Shown here: one piece after another, positions 26,401-38,959 of the stretch | How the letters are laid out: each line of letters starts with the position of its first letter | Position numbering within the stretch: the first letter of the stretch is position 1 | Assembly: GCA_943737045.1 (NCBI GenBank) | Contig: CALSFV010000204.1 | Coordinates: 620,001 to 684,000, forward strand | Direction: 5' to 3' | Length of the DNA stretch: 64,000 bases | From: Parapristionchus giblindavisi | Lineage: Eukaryota > Nematoda > Chromadorea > Rhabditida > Diplogasteridae | Program-made: the position numbers and the translations under genes | The notes under the pieces: model-generated | Seen by the model: only the letters and a program-made list of their open reading frames with translations | Told to the model about the DNA's origin: nothing | Database searches by the model: none

Positions 26401-29343
26401 TGTTGCGAGATTTTTTTTTCATTTTTTCTTCCTCGAAGAACTATGCTTTCCACAGAATTTGTTAGGCGTTTTGGGAGCACGGGCGAATTTTGGAAATTTT
26501 TCATTTTTTTTTCACGTTTTATCCAACCATCTGTTCGCCTACACAACTATTAATTGCAATTTTGCATTCTTGCACGTGAAGAATTGGTAAGAATGATTCT
26601 ATCATATTTCTGCTTGAAAGGAATTACACAATTTTGCATCAATCAAAGTTTTGCAATTCAAGCATTGCAGAAAAAACTGAAAATCATTACTATTATATCG
26701 TAGCTCTCCAAAACTACAGGAAATCGATAATCGATCGAGTAAATTATTCCTTCTTTTCCCATTATAACAATTGACAGAAAACTGAAGTAAGAATCGAATA
26801 ATATGGAGACCAACTGAAAAAGATTCCAAAAAACAACAAAAAATATTTTCATGCAGTCTAAATATTTGACATAGTATATAATAGTTAGTTGATAGAGAAT
26901 GTGTGTGCTAGGGTTGCCGGTTCGAATTCGAATTCGAAGAATTCGCACCCCTTTCCCATCTCTCACCCTCTCTCCCCTTTCCCTTCAAGGAATCGCACAC
27001 ACCTGCTAGACGGAACGAATAGTTCGGGACAGACCGAATTATTCGCACTCTCTCGATTCCTATCTCGTCCCTCCCTCCTCTCCCTCCGCCTCGTCTCATT
27101 GGAGGGCGAGGCGGAAGGAGAGAAGGGACTATTCGTTCCGTCTGGCAGGTGTGTCGAATTCTTCGAAGGAAAGGGGAGAGAGGGCGCGTCTCAAACGAAT
27201 TGCCGAGAGAGAAGGGAAGCGACTAACAAGGGGCACGAATTATTCGCCCTCGTTCCTGCAACCCTAGTGTGTGCTACATTTTTGTGAACATTAACATTGA
27301 ATTAGGCCATTTTTAAAGATAATTTTGAGCATAACAATACAGTGGTGCACGTAAGCCTTTTCAACAGGCTCCACGCGGCATAGCGCCGCACCACGCCCCA
27401 CCACGCCTGGGGTTTTTCTCGATGAATAAAGAGTTAAAAAATTATGTTTATAGTAGCGATCGCTTACCTGTTTAGGAGGCTAAAATACGGCATAGTAATC
27501 AAAATTTTGGTTATGTCTGAATAGTTTTTCCAAAATTATCAAAATTATCACACCATTATACTAATTTGAATTCCCGCTTAAATTTGAATTTTCCGAGCGT
27601 TCTGTTTGCGAGGGAATATTTAAATTTTCAAAATTACAAAAGTACGAATTTTGGAAAAACTATTCAGACACAACCAAAAATTTTGGTTACTATGGCATAT
27701 TTTAGCCTCCCAAACAGGTAAGCGATCGCTACTATAAACATAATTTTTAAATCTTTATTCATAGAGAAAAATCCCAGGCGTGGTGGGGCGTGGTGCGGCG
27801 CTATGCCGCGTGGAGCCTGTTGAAAAGGCTTACGTGCACCACAGTATACAGGGTGTTCAAGAATTACGAAGACTTTTAATTTCGCTCTTATTTAATGTGT
27901 AGTATATCAATCAAGTTCAGATGGTCATATTTATTCAATAATGACATAACGTTTCACAATCAACAGTTACTTCTCGATTCGCCCTCCTTTTGCCTTTATG
28001 GTGGCTTCCAGAAGGATGGTGCGAGGTCCTATCACAGCACGCTCGTAGAGATGTCCAATTTGTTCCATTGCTCCGCGAGGACGTTCTTAGGCGACTCCAA
28101 ATTCATATGGGGATGAGAACAAGTGTTGTCCTCCACAACAGCCCACATTGAGTAGTTGAGCCGATTCAAGTTCAGTGAGCAGTACGGACAATCTGAGGTA
28201 CTGTCGAAGGCTTGCATCGTGTCCTTACACCACTCCTGGACAATCTTGCCTTGTGGGCTGGGGTAGAATCCTACTGGTGGCACCATTGATTGTTTTCAGG
28301 TACCTCTAGGATCACTGCTCCAGCACGTCGCGAATATTTTTTGTAAGAAGCATTTCTTGTTTATTTTTACGCCTTGATCTACGAAGACAAGGGGAGCCTA
28401 GCCGTCTGCGCACCCGGCAGGCAAAACCATGGTCTATTCGGGGTGAGAGGTTCGGTTGACTGTATGGACCAAGCTGATATGCTTGCTGGGAAGTTGATAC
28501 AAGTACTATACCATTCTGGCGGTTGCGGGCCAGCTTAATCGTGAACAACTACTCGTCAAAGAACGCTGTCACCAAGCGCTCGCCGATATGCGTGCGCGCC
28601 AGCAGCTCGTTCACTTCTTGAACCGTGCTCGTCTGCTGTTTTCAGATAGAATGACGGTTTTTCTCATATGATATTGGGTGACTCCAAGCAAGCGTCTGAC
28701 AGTTTTCCACGTTGATCTAACGGATATTCCTTGCTCCCTGGGCATTTTTATCATGCTCATCTGAAGATTACGTTTGATCCGTTCCTTGACCATTTTAATG
28801 TTCTTCTTGATGACCTTGGTGAGTTTTCTGCCTTCTACATCATACTCAGCATTGGTACCAAACTATTTGCACCGTTTGATGGTCGAAGAGACTAATTTCT
28901 TTTTCATTATGAACCGCCGAATGATACCCATTACATGCATTCCGTGCCAGTACAGTGTGACAATCGCACCTAGCATCGTATGATGCTTGAACATTACCCT
29001 AAAAAGCTATAAAATGAAACAGAACAGCGACTGGTGATACGACTAAGAGTTGCACTTTAAGAATAAAATGGGTCGGTCGCTCTGTATAAACTGCAAAATT
29101 CCTGGTAACCACCGGAAGTGAGTCTTCGTAATTCTTGAACACCCTGTATAATCGTAAAATCAGTGGACACTGATGTACCTGTAACGCTATAAAATACGGC
29201 AGATATCCTCTGTGCTTCTTATTACTCTTGATTAGGATGAAGATGAGAAAACTGGTATTGACAATCAGAAACACATATCCAGTAATCCGATTGTACCATA
29301 TGATTATTGATTGAACAATTGGGGATAATGGGTCCACGCTCAT
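23492..29343 (-). CDS. Srh/Sri-like seven-transmembrane chemoreceptor, complete (tandem unit A)
   Basis: Exons in transcript order: 29179-29343, 26691-26813, 26314-26382, 25436-25573, 25256-25346, 25099-25207, 24135-24171, 23952-24030 and 23492-23697. The phases fit and give 338 residues. Helix markers are YVFLIVNTSFLIFILIKS (1), FDSYFSFLSIVIMGKEG (2), GCFIFYFFIFIPIFVAYMVV (4), ISTLTGGMYAMSHSYRR after helix 5, YQLRAVTATVLQ, and INTHAFCNTIVSICC (7). The C-tail departs from its paralogues after KGSET and ends CHRQRK, next to the foldback at 22033-23451. Intron 1 (2.4 kb) is stuffed with a hAT-like MITE, a foldback element and a dead mariner. Exons 1-5 and most of exon 6 are duplicated twice upstream. 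Ligand unknown. Confidence 0.8.
24172..25098. other. intron 6 filler, inverted-repeat remnants
   Basis: The segment AGTCCCCGCAAAGGTGC at about 24726 pairs with an inverse at about 24457-24477. Iterated TTCGGGCAAAT/ATTTGCCC words lie at 24830-24985. TAGGGTCGC (24453) and GCAACCCTA (25044) resemble hAT-type ends. No gene is seen. Confidence 0.45.
25662..26252. repeat. TA-flanked MITE with nested GGTATACTGTAG element, unit A
   Basis: About 70-bp inverted ends (CCGTCAAAACGAAAAAAGTG...) between TA dinucleotides, in receptor intron 3. The interior (25859 on) is a separate repeat also found at 42185-42510. Confidence 0.85.
26909..27266. repeat. hAT-like MITE, GC-rich, unit A
   Basis: Terminal TAGGGTTGC and GCAACCCTA, with the 8-bp direct repeat GTGTGTGC on both sides (26901-26908, 27267-27274). 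An 8-bp target duplication with TAGGG ends is the hAT signature. Inner inverted repeats include GACGGAACGAATAG. It produces long spurious open frames on both strands. Confidence 0.85.
27340..27844. repeat. TA-flanked foldback element, unit A
   Basis: Ends CAGTGGTGCACGTAAGCC and GGCTTACGTGCACCACAG with TA outside. Arms are about 190 bp, with GC-rich tips and AT-rich inner parts. Confidence 0.9.
27849..29146 (-). mobile_element. Tc1/mariner-type element, dead, unit A
   Basis: A 1298-bp element with perfect 26-bp inverted ends starting CAGGGTGTTCAAGAATTACG, flanked by TA (27847-27848, 29147-29148). The minus strand encodes transposase pieces: a helix-turn-helix with REQGISVRSTWKTVRRLLGV, then THIGERLVTAFFDE followed by a stop, then FTIKLARNRQN, and finally a C-terminal block with LNYSMWAVVEDNTCSHPHMN. 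The family motif PDLNPLDY reads LNLNRLNY, so the third catalytic acid is lost. With the stops and frameshifts, the copy cannot move itself, though its ends are intact. Confidence 0.85.
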
Positions 29344-30290
29344 TTGATATTTTGTATACGATAATGGTTGTCAATCGAAACAAGTGCAAAACTCGATTTA
29401 GAGTTGTTTGTGATTATTAAGTAATTGGACAAATGATGTCTTGATTATGATAGAAGCAGGTGGTTCAGAAACGATTAAAGTTTAATATAGAGTAGCAAAT
29501 ATGTGTTCTTTTGTAGGTAACAGTTGATCTCTAGCACAATCCGAAGCCTAGTTATAATTGCTTGCTCATTTTCCATGGCTCTTCCATCATAACTCTTTTG
29601 TCGTTCGTCCTATGGTCGTTTAATTGTACAAGACAACCTTTTCATTGTGTTGACAATGATGACGCCTATCGAACTTATAGTAGGGCATCGTTGCGTTCTA
29701 TAAAAATAGTAGCACACAAACAGTATGCATCAAGTAAGTGGCTCATAGCGTACATTCCACCGGTCAAAGTGGAAATCATGGACGATACAGCCACAGCTAA
29801 GATCAATATGAGGGGAACCAAATTCATGATCGTACCTGGATTTAATGGAATTTTTTTTCGCATGAATTATTTTAGAAATTCACCAAATAGCGCCGAAACA
29901 CTGAGCCAGCTTTTTCTAATCGATCCATGAACAGAATATGCAGTCACCCATGGAAAAGAATGATAATCGATTTCCTGAAAAAAAAATCATAAAAACTCCG
30001 ACATTTATTGTTATTGTTTTCCTTTCACAATAAAATGTCAAAGGAACTAATTGGTTGAACTGACATTGGAGATTGTCAATTTCATAGCCACTACCATATA
30101 TGCTACAAATATTGGTATGAAGATGAAAAAGTAGAAAATAAAACAGCCTTTGCATGTTTTCGTACTGAAAACATGCTTCTTGGTTGAAACCTTTTGAATA
30201 ACCTGAATTCGTTGAATTTATCGCCACAATTATTATATTTACATTACAATATATTATTTGACTGATTTTCTTAAAGTTTTCATTTAAATA

Positions 30291-30879
30291 CCGTCAAAAC
30301 GAAAAAAGTGAAACATTTGTCAAATAATTTGACAAAATTTGACAAAAGTTCACAAGATTCCCATTTGTAGCATTTTTTATGATCTTGATGATGTTTTATC
30401 TCAGATTTTGTTTTGTAGATGTGCTTGCCCAATCCAGATATGGACGACAAAAGTGAAAAAAATAATCAGGAGCGTTGCGGAGGATAATTGGTATACTGTA
30501 GCATACTGTAGAATCTTACTGTAAAACTGCTCCCATCGCGCTTTTTTCGTCTAATCATGGATATATATAGCATTACCTGACTTCCTATAGCGAATGTGCA
30601 CTGTTTGGATCATGTCGCAGCTCAGACTGCAAAAGTGGTTTACTGTAGAAAATCCTACCGTATACCAGTTTTATAAAATAGCGTTCACAGTGATTCATTT
30701 AAATTTTTTTCTTCATAGGTCAAATAGGCAAGCCCAGTGATGCTCAAATACCCTATTGTCTATTAAAAAAGAGCAACCGCGTTTAGATATCATGATTCAA
30801 AATTTTCAAAATCTTGTGAACTTTTGTCAAATTTTGTCAAATTATTTTACAAATGTTTCACTTTTTTTCGTTTTGACGG
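30291..30879. repeat. same MITE, unit B
   Basis: Copy of 25662-26252 carried by the tandem duplication. Confidence 0.85.
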
Positions 30880-31533
30880 TACGTACGTGAAATAAACGTA
30901 TTGGTAAGAAACATAAAATTATAAATAATACAATTCCTACGTGGAATCTGTAGCACAAGCCGATGATGTACGATATGCAGAAACCGTAGCATATGAATTT
31001 CCCGCAAATCTAATTTCAAAATTATTATGTTGCGAGATTTTTTTTCATTTTTTCTTCCTCGAAGAACTATGCTTTCCACAGAATTTGTTAGGCGTTTTGG
31101 GAGCACGGGCGAATTTTGGAAATTTTTCAATTTTTTTCACGTTTTATCCAACCATCTGTTCGCCTACACAACTATTAATTGCAATTTTGCATTCTTGCAC
31201 GTGAAGAATTGGTAAGAATGATTCTATCATATTTCTGCTTGAAAGGAATTACACAATTTTGCATCAATCAAAGTTTTGCAATTCAAGCATTGCAGAAAAA
31301 ACTGAAAATCATTACTATTATTTCGTAGCTCTCCAAAACTACAGGAAATCGATAATCGATCGAGTAAATTATTCCTTCTTTTCCCATTATAACAATTGAC
31401 AGAAAACTGAAGTAAGAATCGAATAATATGGAGACCAACTGAAAAAGATTCCAAAAAACAACAAAAAATATTTTCATGCAGTCTAAATATTTGACATAGT
31501 ATATAATAGTTAGTTGATAGAGAATGTGTGTGC

Positions 31534-31891
31534 TAGGGTTGCCGGTTCGAATTCGAATTCGAAGAATTCGCACCCCTTTCCCATCTCTCACCCTCTCTCC
31601 CCTTTCCCTTCAAGGAATCGCACACACCTGCTAGACGGAACGAATAGTTCGGGACAGACCGAATTATTCGCACTCTCTCGATTCCTATCTCGTCCCTCCC
31701 TCCTCTCCCTCCGCCTCGTCTCATTGGAGGGCGAGGCGGAAGGAGAGAAGGGACTATTCGTTCCGTCTGGCAGGTGTGTCGAATTCTTCGAAGGAAAGGG
31801 GAGAGAGGGCGCGTCTCAAACGAATTGCCGAGAGAGAAGGGAAGCGACTAACAAGGGGCACGAATTATTCGCCCTCGTTCCTGCAACCCTA
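31534..31891. repeat. hAT-like MITE, unit B
   Basis: Copy of 26909-27266. Confidence 0.85.
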
Positions 31892-31964
31892 GTGTGTGCT
31901 ACATTTTTGTGAACATTAACATTGAATTAGGCCATTTTTAAAGATAATTTTGAGCATAACAATA

Positions 31965-32469
31965 CAGTGGTGCACGTAAGCCTTTTCAACAGGCTCCACG
32001 CGGCATAGCGCCGCACCACGCCCCACCACGCCTGGGGTTTTTCTCGATGAATAAAGAGTTAAAAAATTATGTTTATAGTAGCGATCGCTTACCTGTTTAG
32101 GAGGCTAAAATACGGCATAGTAATCAAAATTTTGGTTATGTCTGAATAGTTTTTCCAAAATTATCAAAATTATCACACCATTATACTAATTTGAATTCCC
32201 GCTTAAATTTGAATTTTCCGAGCGTTCTGTTTGCGAGGGAATATTTAAATTTTCAAAATTACAAAAGTACGAATTTTGGAAAAACTATTCAGACACAACC
32301 AAAAATTTTGGTTACTATGGCATATTTTAGCCTCCCAAACAGGTAAGCGATCGCTACTATAAACATAATTTTTAAATCTTTATTCATAGAGAAAAATCCC
32401 AGGCGTGGTGGGGCGTGGTGCGGCGCTATGCCGCGTGGAGCCTGTTGAAAAGGCTTACGTGCACCACAG
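31965..32469. repeat. same foldback element, unit B
   Basis: Copy of 27340-27844. Confidence 0.9.
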
Positions 32470-32473
32470 TATA

Positions 32474-33771
32474 CAGGGTGTTCAAGAATTACGAAGACTT
32501 TTAATTTCGCTCTTATTTAATGTGTAGTATATCAATCAAGTTCAGATGGTCATATTTATTCAATAATGACATAACGTTTCACAATCAACAGTTACTTCTC
32601 GATTCGCCCTCCTTTTGCCTTTATGGTGGCTTCCAGAAGGATGGTGCGAGGTCCTATCACAGCACGCTCGTAGAGATGTCCAATTTGTTCCATTGCTCCG
32701 CGAGGACGTTCTTAGGCGACTCCAAATTCATATGGGGATGAGAACAAGTGTTGTCCTCCACAACAGCCCACATTGAGTAGTTGAGCCGATTCAAGTTCAG
32801 TGAGCAGTACGGACAATCTGAGGTACTGTCGAAGGCTTGCATCGTGTCCTTACACCACTCCTGGACAATCTTGCCTTGTGGGCTGGGGTAGAATCCTACT
32901 GGTGGCACCATTGATTGTTTTCAGGTACCTCTAGGATCACTGCTCCAGCACGTCGCGAATATTTTTTGTAAGAAGCATTTCTTGTTTATTTTTACGCCTT
33001 GATCTACGAAGACAAGGGGAGCCTAGCCGTCTGCGCACCCGGCAGGCAAAACCATGGTCTATTCGGGGTGAGAGGTTCGGTTGACTGTATGGACCAAGCT
33101 GATATGCTTGCTGGGAAGTTGATACAAGTACTATACCATTCTGGCGGTTGCGGGCCAGCTTAATCGTGAACAACTACTCGTCAAAGAACGCTGTCACCAA
33201 GCGCTCGCCGATATGCGTGCGCGCCAGCAGCTCGTTCACTTCTTGAACCGTGCTCGTCTGCTGTTTTCAGATAGAATGACGGTTTTTCTCATATGATATT
33301 GGGTGACTCCAAGCAAGCGTCTGACAGTTTTCCACGTTGATCTAACGGATATTCCTTGCTCCCTGGGCATTTTTATCATGCTCATCTGAAGATTACGTTT
33401 GATCCGTTCCTTGACCATTTTAATGTTCTTCTTGATGACCTTGGTGAGTTTTCTGCCTTCTACATCATACTCAGCATTGGTACCAAACTATTTGCACCGT
33501 TTGATGGTCGAAGAGACTAATTTCTTTTTCATTATGAACCGCCGAATGATACCCATTACATGCATTCCGTGCCAGTACAGTGTGACAATCGCACCTAGCA
33601 TCGTATGATGCTTGAACATTACCCTAAAAAGCTATAAAATGAAACAGAACAGCGACTGGTGATACGACTAAGAGTTGCACTTTAAGAATAAAATGGGTCG
33701 GTCGCTCTGTATAAACTGCAAAATTCCTGGTAACCACCGGAAGTGAGTCTTCGTAATTCTTGAACACCCTG
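32474..33771 (-). mobile_element. same mariner-type element, unit B
   Basis: Duplicated copy with the same defects and intact ends. It is absent from unit C. Confidence 0.85.
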
Positions 33772-34915
33772 TATAATCGTAAAATCAGTGGACACTGATG
33801 TACCTGTAACGCTATAAAATACGGCAGATATCCTCTGTGCTTCTTATTACTCTTGATTAGGATGAAGATGAGAAAACTGGTATTGACAATCAGAAACACA
33901 TATCCAGTAATCCGATTGTACCATATGATTATTGATTGAACAATTGGGGATAATGGGTCCACGCTCATTTGATATTTTGTATACGATAATGGTTGTCAAT
34001 CGAAACAAGTGCAAAACTCGATTTAGAGTTGTTTGTGATTATTAAGTAATTGGACAAATGATGTCTTGATTATGATAGAAGCAGGTGGTTCAGAAACGAT
34101 TAAAGTTTAATATAGAGTAGCAAATATGTGTTCTTTTGTAGGTAACAGTTGATCTCTAGCACAATCCGAAGCCTAGTTATAATTGCTTGCTCATTTTCCA
34201 TGGCTCTTCCATCATAACTCTTTTGTCGTTCGTCCTATGGTCGTTTAATTGTACAAGACAACCTTTTCATTGTGTTGACAATGATGACGCCTATCGAACT
34301 TATAGTAGGGCATCGTTGCGTTCTATAAAAATAGTAGCACACAAACAGTATGCATCAAGTAAGTGGCTCATAGCGTACATTCCACCGGTCAAAGTGGAAA
34401 TCATGGACGATACAGCCACAGCTAAGATCAATATGAGGGGAACCAAATTCATGATCGTACCTGGATTTAATGGAATTTTTTTTCGCATGAATTATTTTAG
34501 AAATTCACCAAATAGCGCCGAAACACTGAGCCAGCTTTTTCTAATCGATCCATGAACAGAATATGCAGTCACCCATGGAAAAGAATGATAATCGATTTCC
34601 TGAAAAAAAAATCATAAAAACTCCGACATTTATTGTTATTGTTTTCCTTTCACAATAAAATGTCAAAGGAACTAATTGGTTGAACTGACATTGGAGATTG
34701 TCAATTTCATAGCCACTACCATATATGCTACAAATATTGGTATGAAGATAAAAAAGTAGAAAATAAAACAGCCTTTGCATGTTTTCGTACTGAAAACATG
34801 CTTCTTGGTTGAAACCTTTTGAATAACCTGAATTCGTTGAATTTATCGCCACAATTAATATATTTACATTACAATATATTATTTGACTGATTTTCTTAAA
34901 GTTTTCATTTAAATA

Positions 34916-35504
34916 CCGTCAAAACGAAAAAAGTGAAACATTTGTCAAATAATTTGACAAAATTTGACAAAAGTTCACAAGATTCCCATTTGTAGCATTT
35001 TTTATGATCTTGATGATGTTTTATCTCAGATTTTGTTTTGTAGATGTGCTTGCCCAATCCAGATATGGACGACAAAAGTGAAAAAAATAATCAGGAGCGT
35101 TGCGGAGGATAATTGGTATACTGTAGCATACTGTAGAATCTTACTGTAAAACTGCTCCCATCGCGCTTTTTTCGTCTAATCATGGATATATATAGCATTA
35201 CCTGACTTCCTATAGCGAATGTGCACTGTTTGGATTATGTCGTAGCTCAGACTGCAAAAGTGGTATACTGTAGAAAATCCTACCGTATACCAGTTTTATA
35301 AAATAGCGTTCACAGTGATTCATTTAAATTTTTTTCTTCATAGGTCAAATGGGCAAGCCCAGTGATGCTCAAATACCCTATTGTCTATTAAAAAAGAGCA
35401 ACCGCGTTTAGATATCATGATTCAAAATTTTCAAAATCTTGTGAACTTTTGTCAAATTTTGTCAAATTATTTTACAAATGTTTCACTTTTTTTCGTTTTG
35501 ACGG
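34916..35504. repeat. same MITE, unit C
   Basis: Copy of 25662-26252 carried by the tandem duplication. Confidence 0.85.
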
Positions 35505-36157
35505 TACGTACGTGAAATAAACGTATTGGTAAGAAACATAAAATTATAAATAATACAATTCCTACGTGGAATCTGTAGCACAAGCCGATGATGTACGATA
35601 TGCAGAAACCGTAGCATATGAATATCCCGCAAATCTAATTTCAAAATTATTATGTTGCGAGATTTTTTTTCATTTTTTCTTCCTCGAAGAACTATGCTTT
35701 CCACAGAATTTGTTAGGCGTTTTGGGAGCACGGGCGAATTTTGGAAATTTTTCAATTTTTTCACGTTTTATCCAACCATCTGTTCGCCTACACAACTATT
35801 AATTGCAATTTTGCATTCTTGCACGTGAAGAATTGGTAAGAATGATTCTATCATATTTCTGCTTGAAAGGAATTACACAATTTTGCATCAATCAAAGTTT
35901 TGCAATTCAAGCATTGCAGAAAAAACTGAAAATCATTACTATTATTTCGTAGCTCTCCAAAACTACAGGAAATCGATAATCGATCGAGTAAATTATTCCT
36001 TCTTTTCCCATTATAACAATTGACAGAAAACTGAAGTAAGAATCGAATAATATGGAGACCAACTGAAAAAGATTCCAAAAAACAACAAAAAATATTTTCA
36101 TGCAGTCTAAATATTTGACATAGTATATAATAGTTAGTTGATAGAGAATGTGTGTGC

Positions 36158-36515
36158 TAGGGTTGCCGGTTCGAATTCGAATTCGAAGAATTCGCACCCC
36201 TTTCCCATCTCTCACCCTCTCTCCCCTTTCCCTTCAAGGAATCGCACACACCTGCTAGACGGAACGAATAGTTCGGGACAGACCGAATTATTCGCACTCT
36301 CTCGATTCCTATCTCGTCCCTCCCTCCTCTCCCTCCGCCTCGTCTCATTGGAGGGCGAGGCGGAAGGAGAGAAGGGACTATTCGTTCCGTCTGGCAGGTG
36401 TGTCGAATTCTTCGAAGGAAAGGGGAGAGAGGGCGCGTCTCAAACGAATTGCCGAGAGAGAAGGGAAGCGACTAACAAGGGGCACGAATTATTCGCCCTC
36501 GTTCCTGCAACCCTA
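36158..36515. repeat. hAT-like MITE, unit C
   Basis: Copy of 26909-27266. Confidence 0.85.
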
Positions 36516-36588
36516 GTGTGTGCTACATTTTTGTGAACATTAACATTGAATTAGGCCATTTTTAAAGATAATTTTGAGCATAACAATA

Positions 36589-36897
36589 CAGTGGTGCACG
36601 TAAGCCTTTTCAACAGGCTCCACGCGGCATAGCGCCGCACCACGCCCCACCACGCCTGGGGTTTTTCTCGATGAATAAAGAGTTAAAAAATTATGTTTAT
36701 AGTAGCGATCGCTTACCTGTTTAGGAGGCTAAAATACGGCATAGTAATCAAAATTTTGGTTATGTCTGAATAGTTTTTCCAAAATTATCAAAATTATCAC
36801 ACCATTATACTAATTTGAATTCCCGCTTAAATTTGAATTTTCCGAGCGTTCTGTTTGCGAGGGAATATTTAAATTTTCAAAATTACAAAAGTACGAA
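36589..36897. repeat. same foldback element, unit C, right arm deleted
   Basis: Only the left arm and part of the loop remain. At about 36897 the sequence jumps, with a repeated AAATTACAAAAGTA, to the DNA outside the former mariner. Confidence 0.85.
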
Positions 36898-37499
36898 ATT
36901 ACAAAAGTATAATCGTAAAATCAGTGGACACTGATGTACCTGTAACGCTATAAAATACGGCAGATATCCTCTGTGCTTCTTATTACTCTTGATTAGGATG
37001 AAGATGAGAAAACTGGTATTGACAATCAGAAACACATATCCAGTAATCCGATTGTACCATATGATTATTGATTGAACAATTGGGGATAATGGGTCCACGC
37101 TCATTTGATATTTTGTATACGATAATGGTTGTCAATCGAAACAAGTGCAAAACTCGATTTAGAGTTGTTTGTGATTATTAAGTAATTGGACAAATGATGT
37201 CTTGATTATGATAGAAGCAGGTGGTTCAGAAACGATTAAAGTTTAATATAGAGTAGAAAATATGTGTTCTTTTGTAGGTAACAGTTGATCTCTAGCACAA
37301 TCCGAAGCCTAGTTATAATTGCTTGCTCATTTTCCATGGCTCTTCCATCATAACTCTTTTGTCGTTCGTCCTATGGTCGTTTAATTGTACAAGACAACCT
37401 TTTCATTGTGTTGACAATGATGACGCCTATCGAACTTATAGTAGGGCATCGTTGCGTTCTATAAAAATAGTAGCACACAAACAGTATGCATCAAGTAAG

Positions 37500-38959
37500 A
37501 CTAATATGACAATTGTTTTCGTCGCCTGAGGTTGTTCCCTTGTCAGTTCTCATAAGGTATCTTCCGGTTATCATATATTCGGTTCTTATTCAACGACCGA
37601 TTATCGACCTAGTGCCGAGCAATACGACTTTTCCTGAACAGTTGGGGTTTCGCTAAATGAACACACAATATGACATCTACTTGTGAAAAGATTGTAGAAA
37701 ACTATCACTTTTTTTTCGTTCTAACTCACTCTTAACATCTGCAAACCAACTGTACAATGAAACAAAATTATAGGAACGCACTTGATGATGAGCTTGTTGT
37801 TCCAATCAGCAATTCAATTTTATCTGCCACCCAAAGTTGTATACACTTTACCAACGAAGTAATGCTTTATCCGATCGAAGCACGATCATAGCTAACGCAA
37901 TAATTTAAGGATAAACATAACTTAGACACGACATACAACACGAAATACCATAAATTGTGCTATGTGAAGAGAAAGCCAAAAGCTTGTGCTAATTACTAGA
38001 CAGTATATGAGTGATTTATGTTTACAAAGCATTACAAGCTTTTTGTTAAACAGATTCAATGCTCTAGAATATGTGTTGTCAAAGAATGTTTTTAACACAC
38101 GCGTAGGATTCGACTATTCGACTATACACACTTTTCGGCCTGTAGACAAACCATCGACCATAGGCACAATGTAAATAGATGCTTGTATAATAATGATAAG
38201 TGTTCTCGTGGCTTCCGGCTATCGTGTACCTGTAATGACAGTATGACAGTCTGGAATTGCCGTTGTGGAACGATGAAATTTTGGGACCGGACGAATAGGA
38301 ACGATGACGATGTAGAACGGGACGTATTACAAACTAGGCATTTTGGATCTCGGCCGTTTTGGAATTAAGGCATTCATGAAACCAATTTTTAACACATTTT
38401 TTCGTCAATTTCCTTTTTTGCTAGAATTCTCATATTTTCAGGATTTTTTCACACAACTTTTTTCACCGTTTATTTCATGTGATTTTTTACTGTTCCAAAA
38501 TGTCATGTTCCTATTCGTCCCGTTACAAAAAGTCCTGATTAAAGTGGTCTGATAAAGAGTAAAAGTTGCTTGTATTCACATGAGGAATCGATTGGTACCA
38601 CTCCAGAGTCCATCAGATGCTTGGGAGCCGAAATTTTCTTTGACCTACCGAACAATTGCACTTACTGTAACCTTGAGACACAAAATCAAACTTTCTCATA
38701 TGCGTGGCTGAGGTCGAATGGCAGTGCACTATTTTATTCCACATCAAACATACAAATTTATTTTTCGCTATTTCCGCACCCCCGACCAGAATGTCAATTC
38801 TCTCAGACATGCTCTCATAAAAATTACCAATTTCCGGAACGGAGTTATGGTGGATTACAGTATTTTGCAATAGCTGAAAATATAAATTCCCATCTTTAAT
38901 CGCAGTTATAGCTTTATTTTTTTTCGGAACTTAAAGTCTGCACTTGTAAATCTACTTAA
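37500..38959. other. spacer with repeat fragments
   Basis: No gene seen. A small inverted repeat at 38283-38525 ends in CGGACGAATAGGAAC and its inverse. 38530-38825 is a solo end of the 15163-16943 foldback family. Long open frames here come from repeat sequence. Confidence 0.5.

Larger units (their letters stand above)
25111..29738. repeat. tandem unit A (4628 bp)
   Basis: First of three direct copies. It begins TGGCTCATAGCG inside receptor exon 6 and ends GCATCAAGTAAG upstream of exon 1. It differs from unit B by a few substitutions and small indels. Confidence 0.95.
29739..33968 (-). pseudogene. truncated receptor copy, unit B (exons 1-5 and part of 6)
   Basis: Exons 33804-33968, 31316-31438, 30941-31009, 30065-30202 and 29884-29974 are intact. 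Exon 6 begins at 29835 but the duplication junction at 29739 removes its last bases and donor. Reading through, the frame leaves GGMYAMSH and continues LLDAYCLCATIFIERNDALL to a stop. The product would lack helices 6-7 unless splicing skips to the downstream copy. Confidence 0.8.
29739..34363. repeat. tandem unit B (4625 bp)
   Basis: Nearly identical to unit A. The A/B junction CAAGTAAG|TGGCTC has only an AG in common between the two joined sites, so it looks like end joining or microhomology. Confidence 0.95.
34364..37104 (-). pseudogene. truncated receptor copy, unit C (exons 1-5 and part of 6)
   Basis: Exons 36940-37104, 35940-36062, 35566-35634, 34690-34827 and 34509-34599, with partial exon 6 at 34364-34460 and the same 20-residue novel tail as in unit B. 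Intron 1 is shorter because of the 1.5-kb deletion. The start region and upstream flank are preserved. Confidence 0.8.
34364..37499. repeat. tandem unit C (3136 bp, internal deletion)
   Basis: Same unit with a net 1489-bp loss near 36897. It ends at CAAGTAAG, then unique sequence begins with ACTAATATGAC. Confidence 0.95.

Noticed and set aside
26889..27287. 132-codon frame and the opposite 63-codon frame
   Set aside because: Both lie entirely in the hAT-like MITE and are repeated in all three tandem units; composition follows inverted repeats, not codons.
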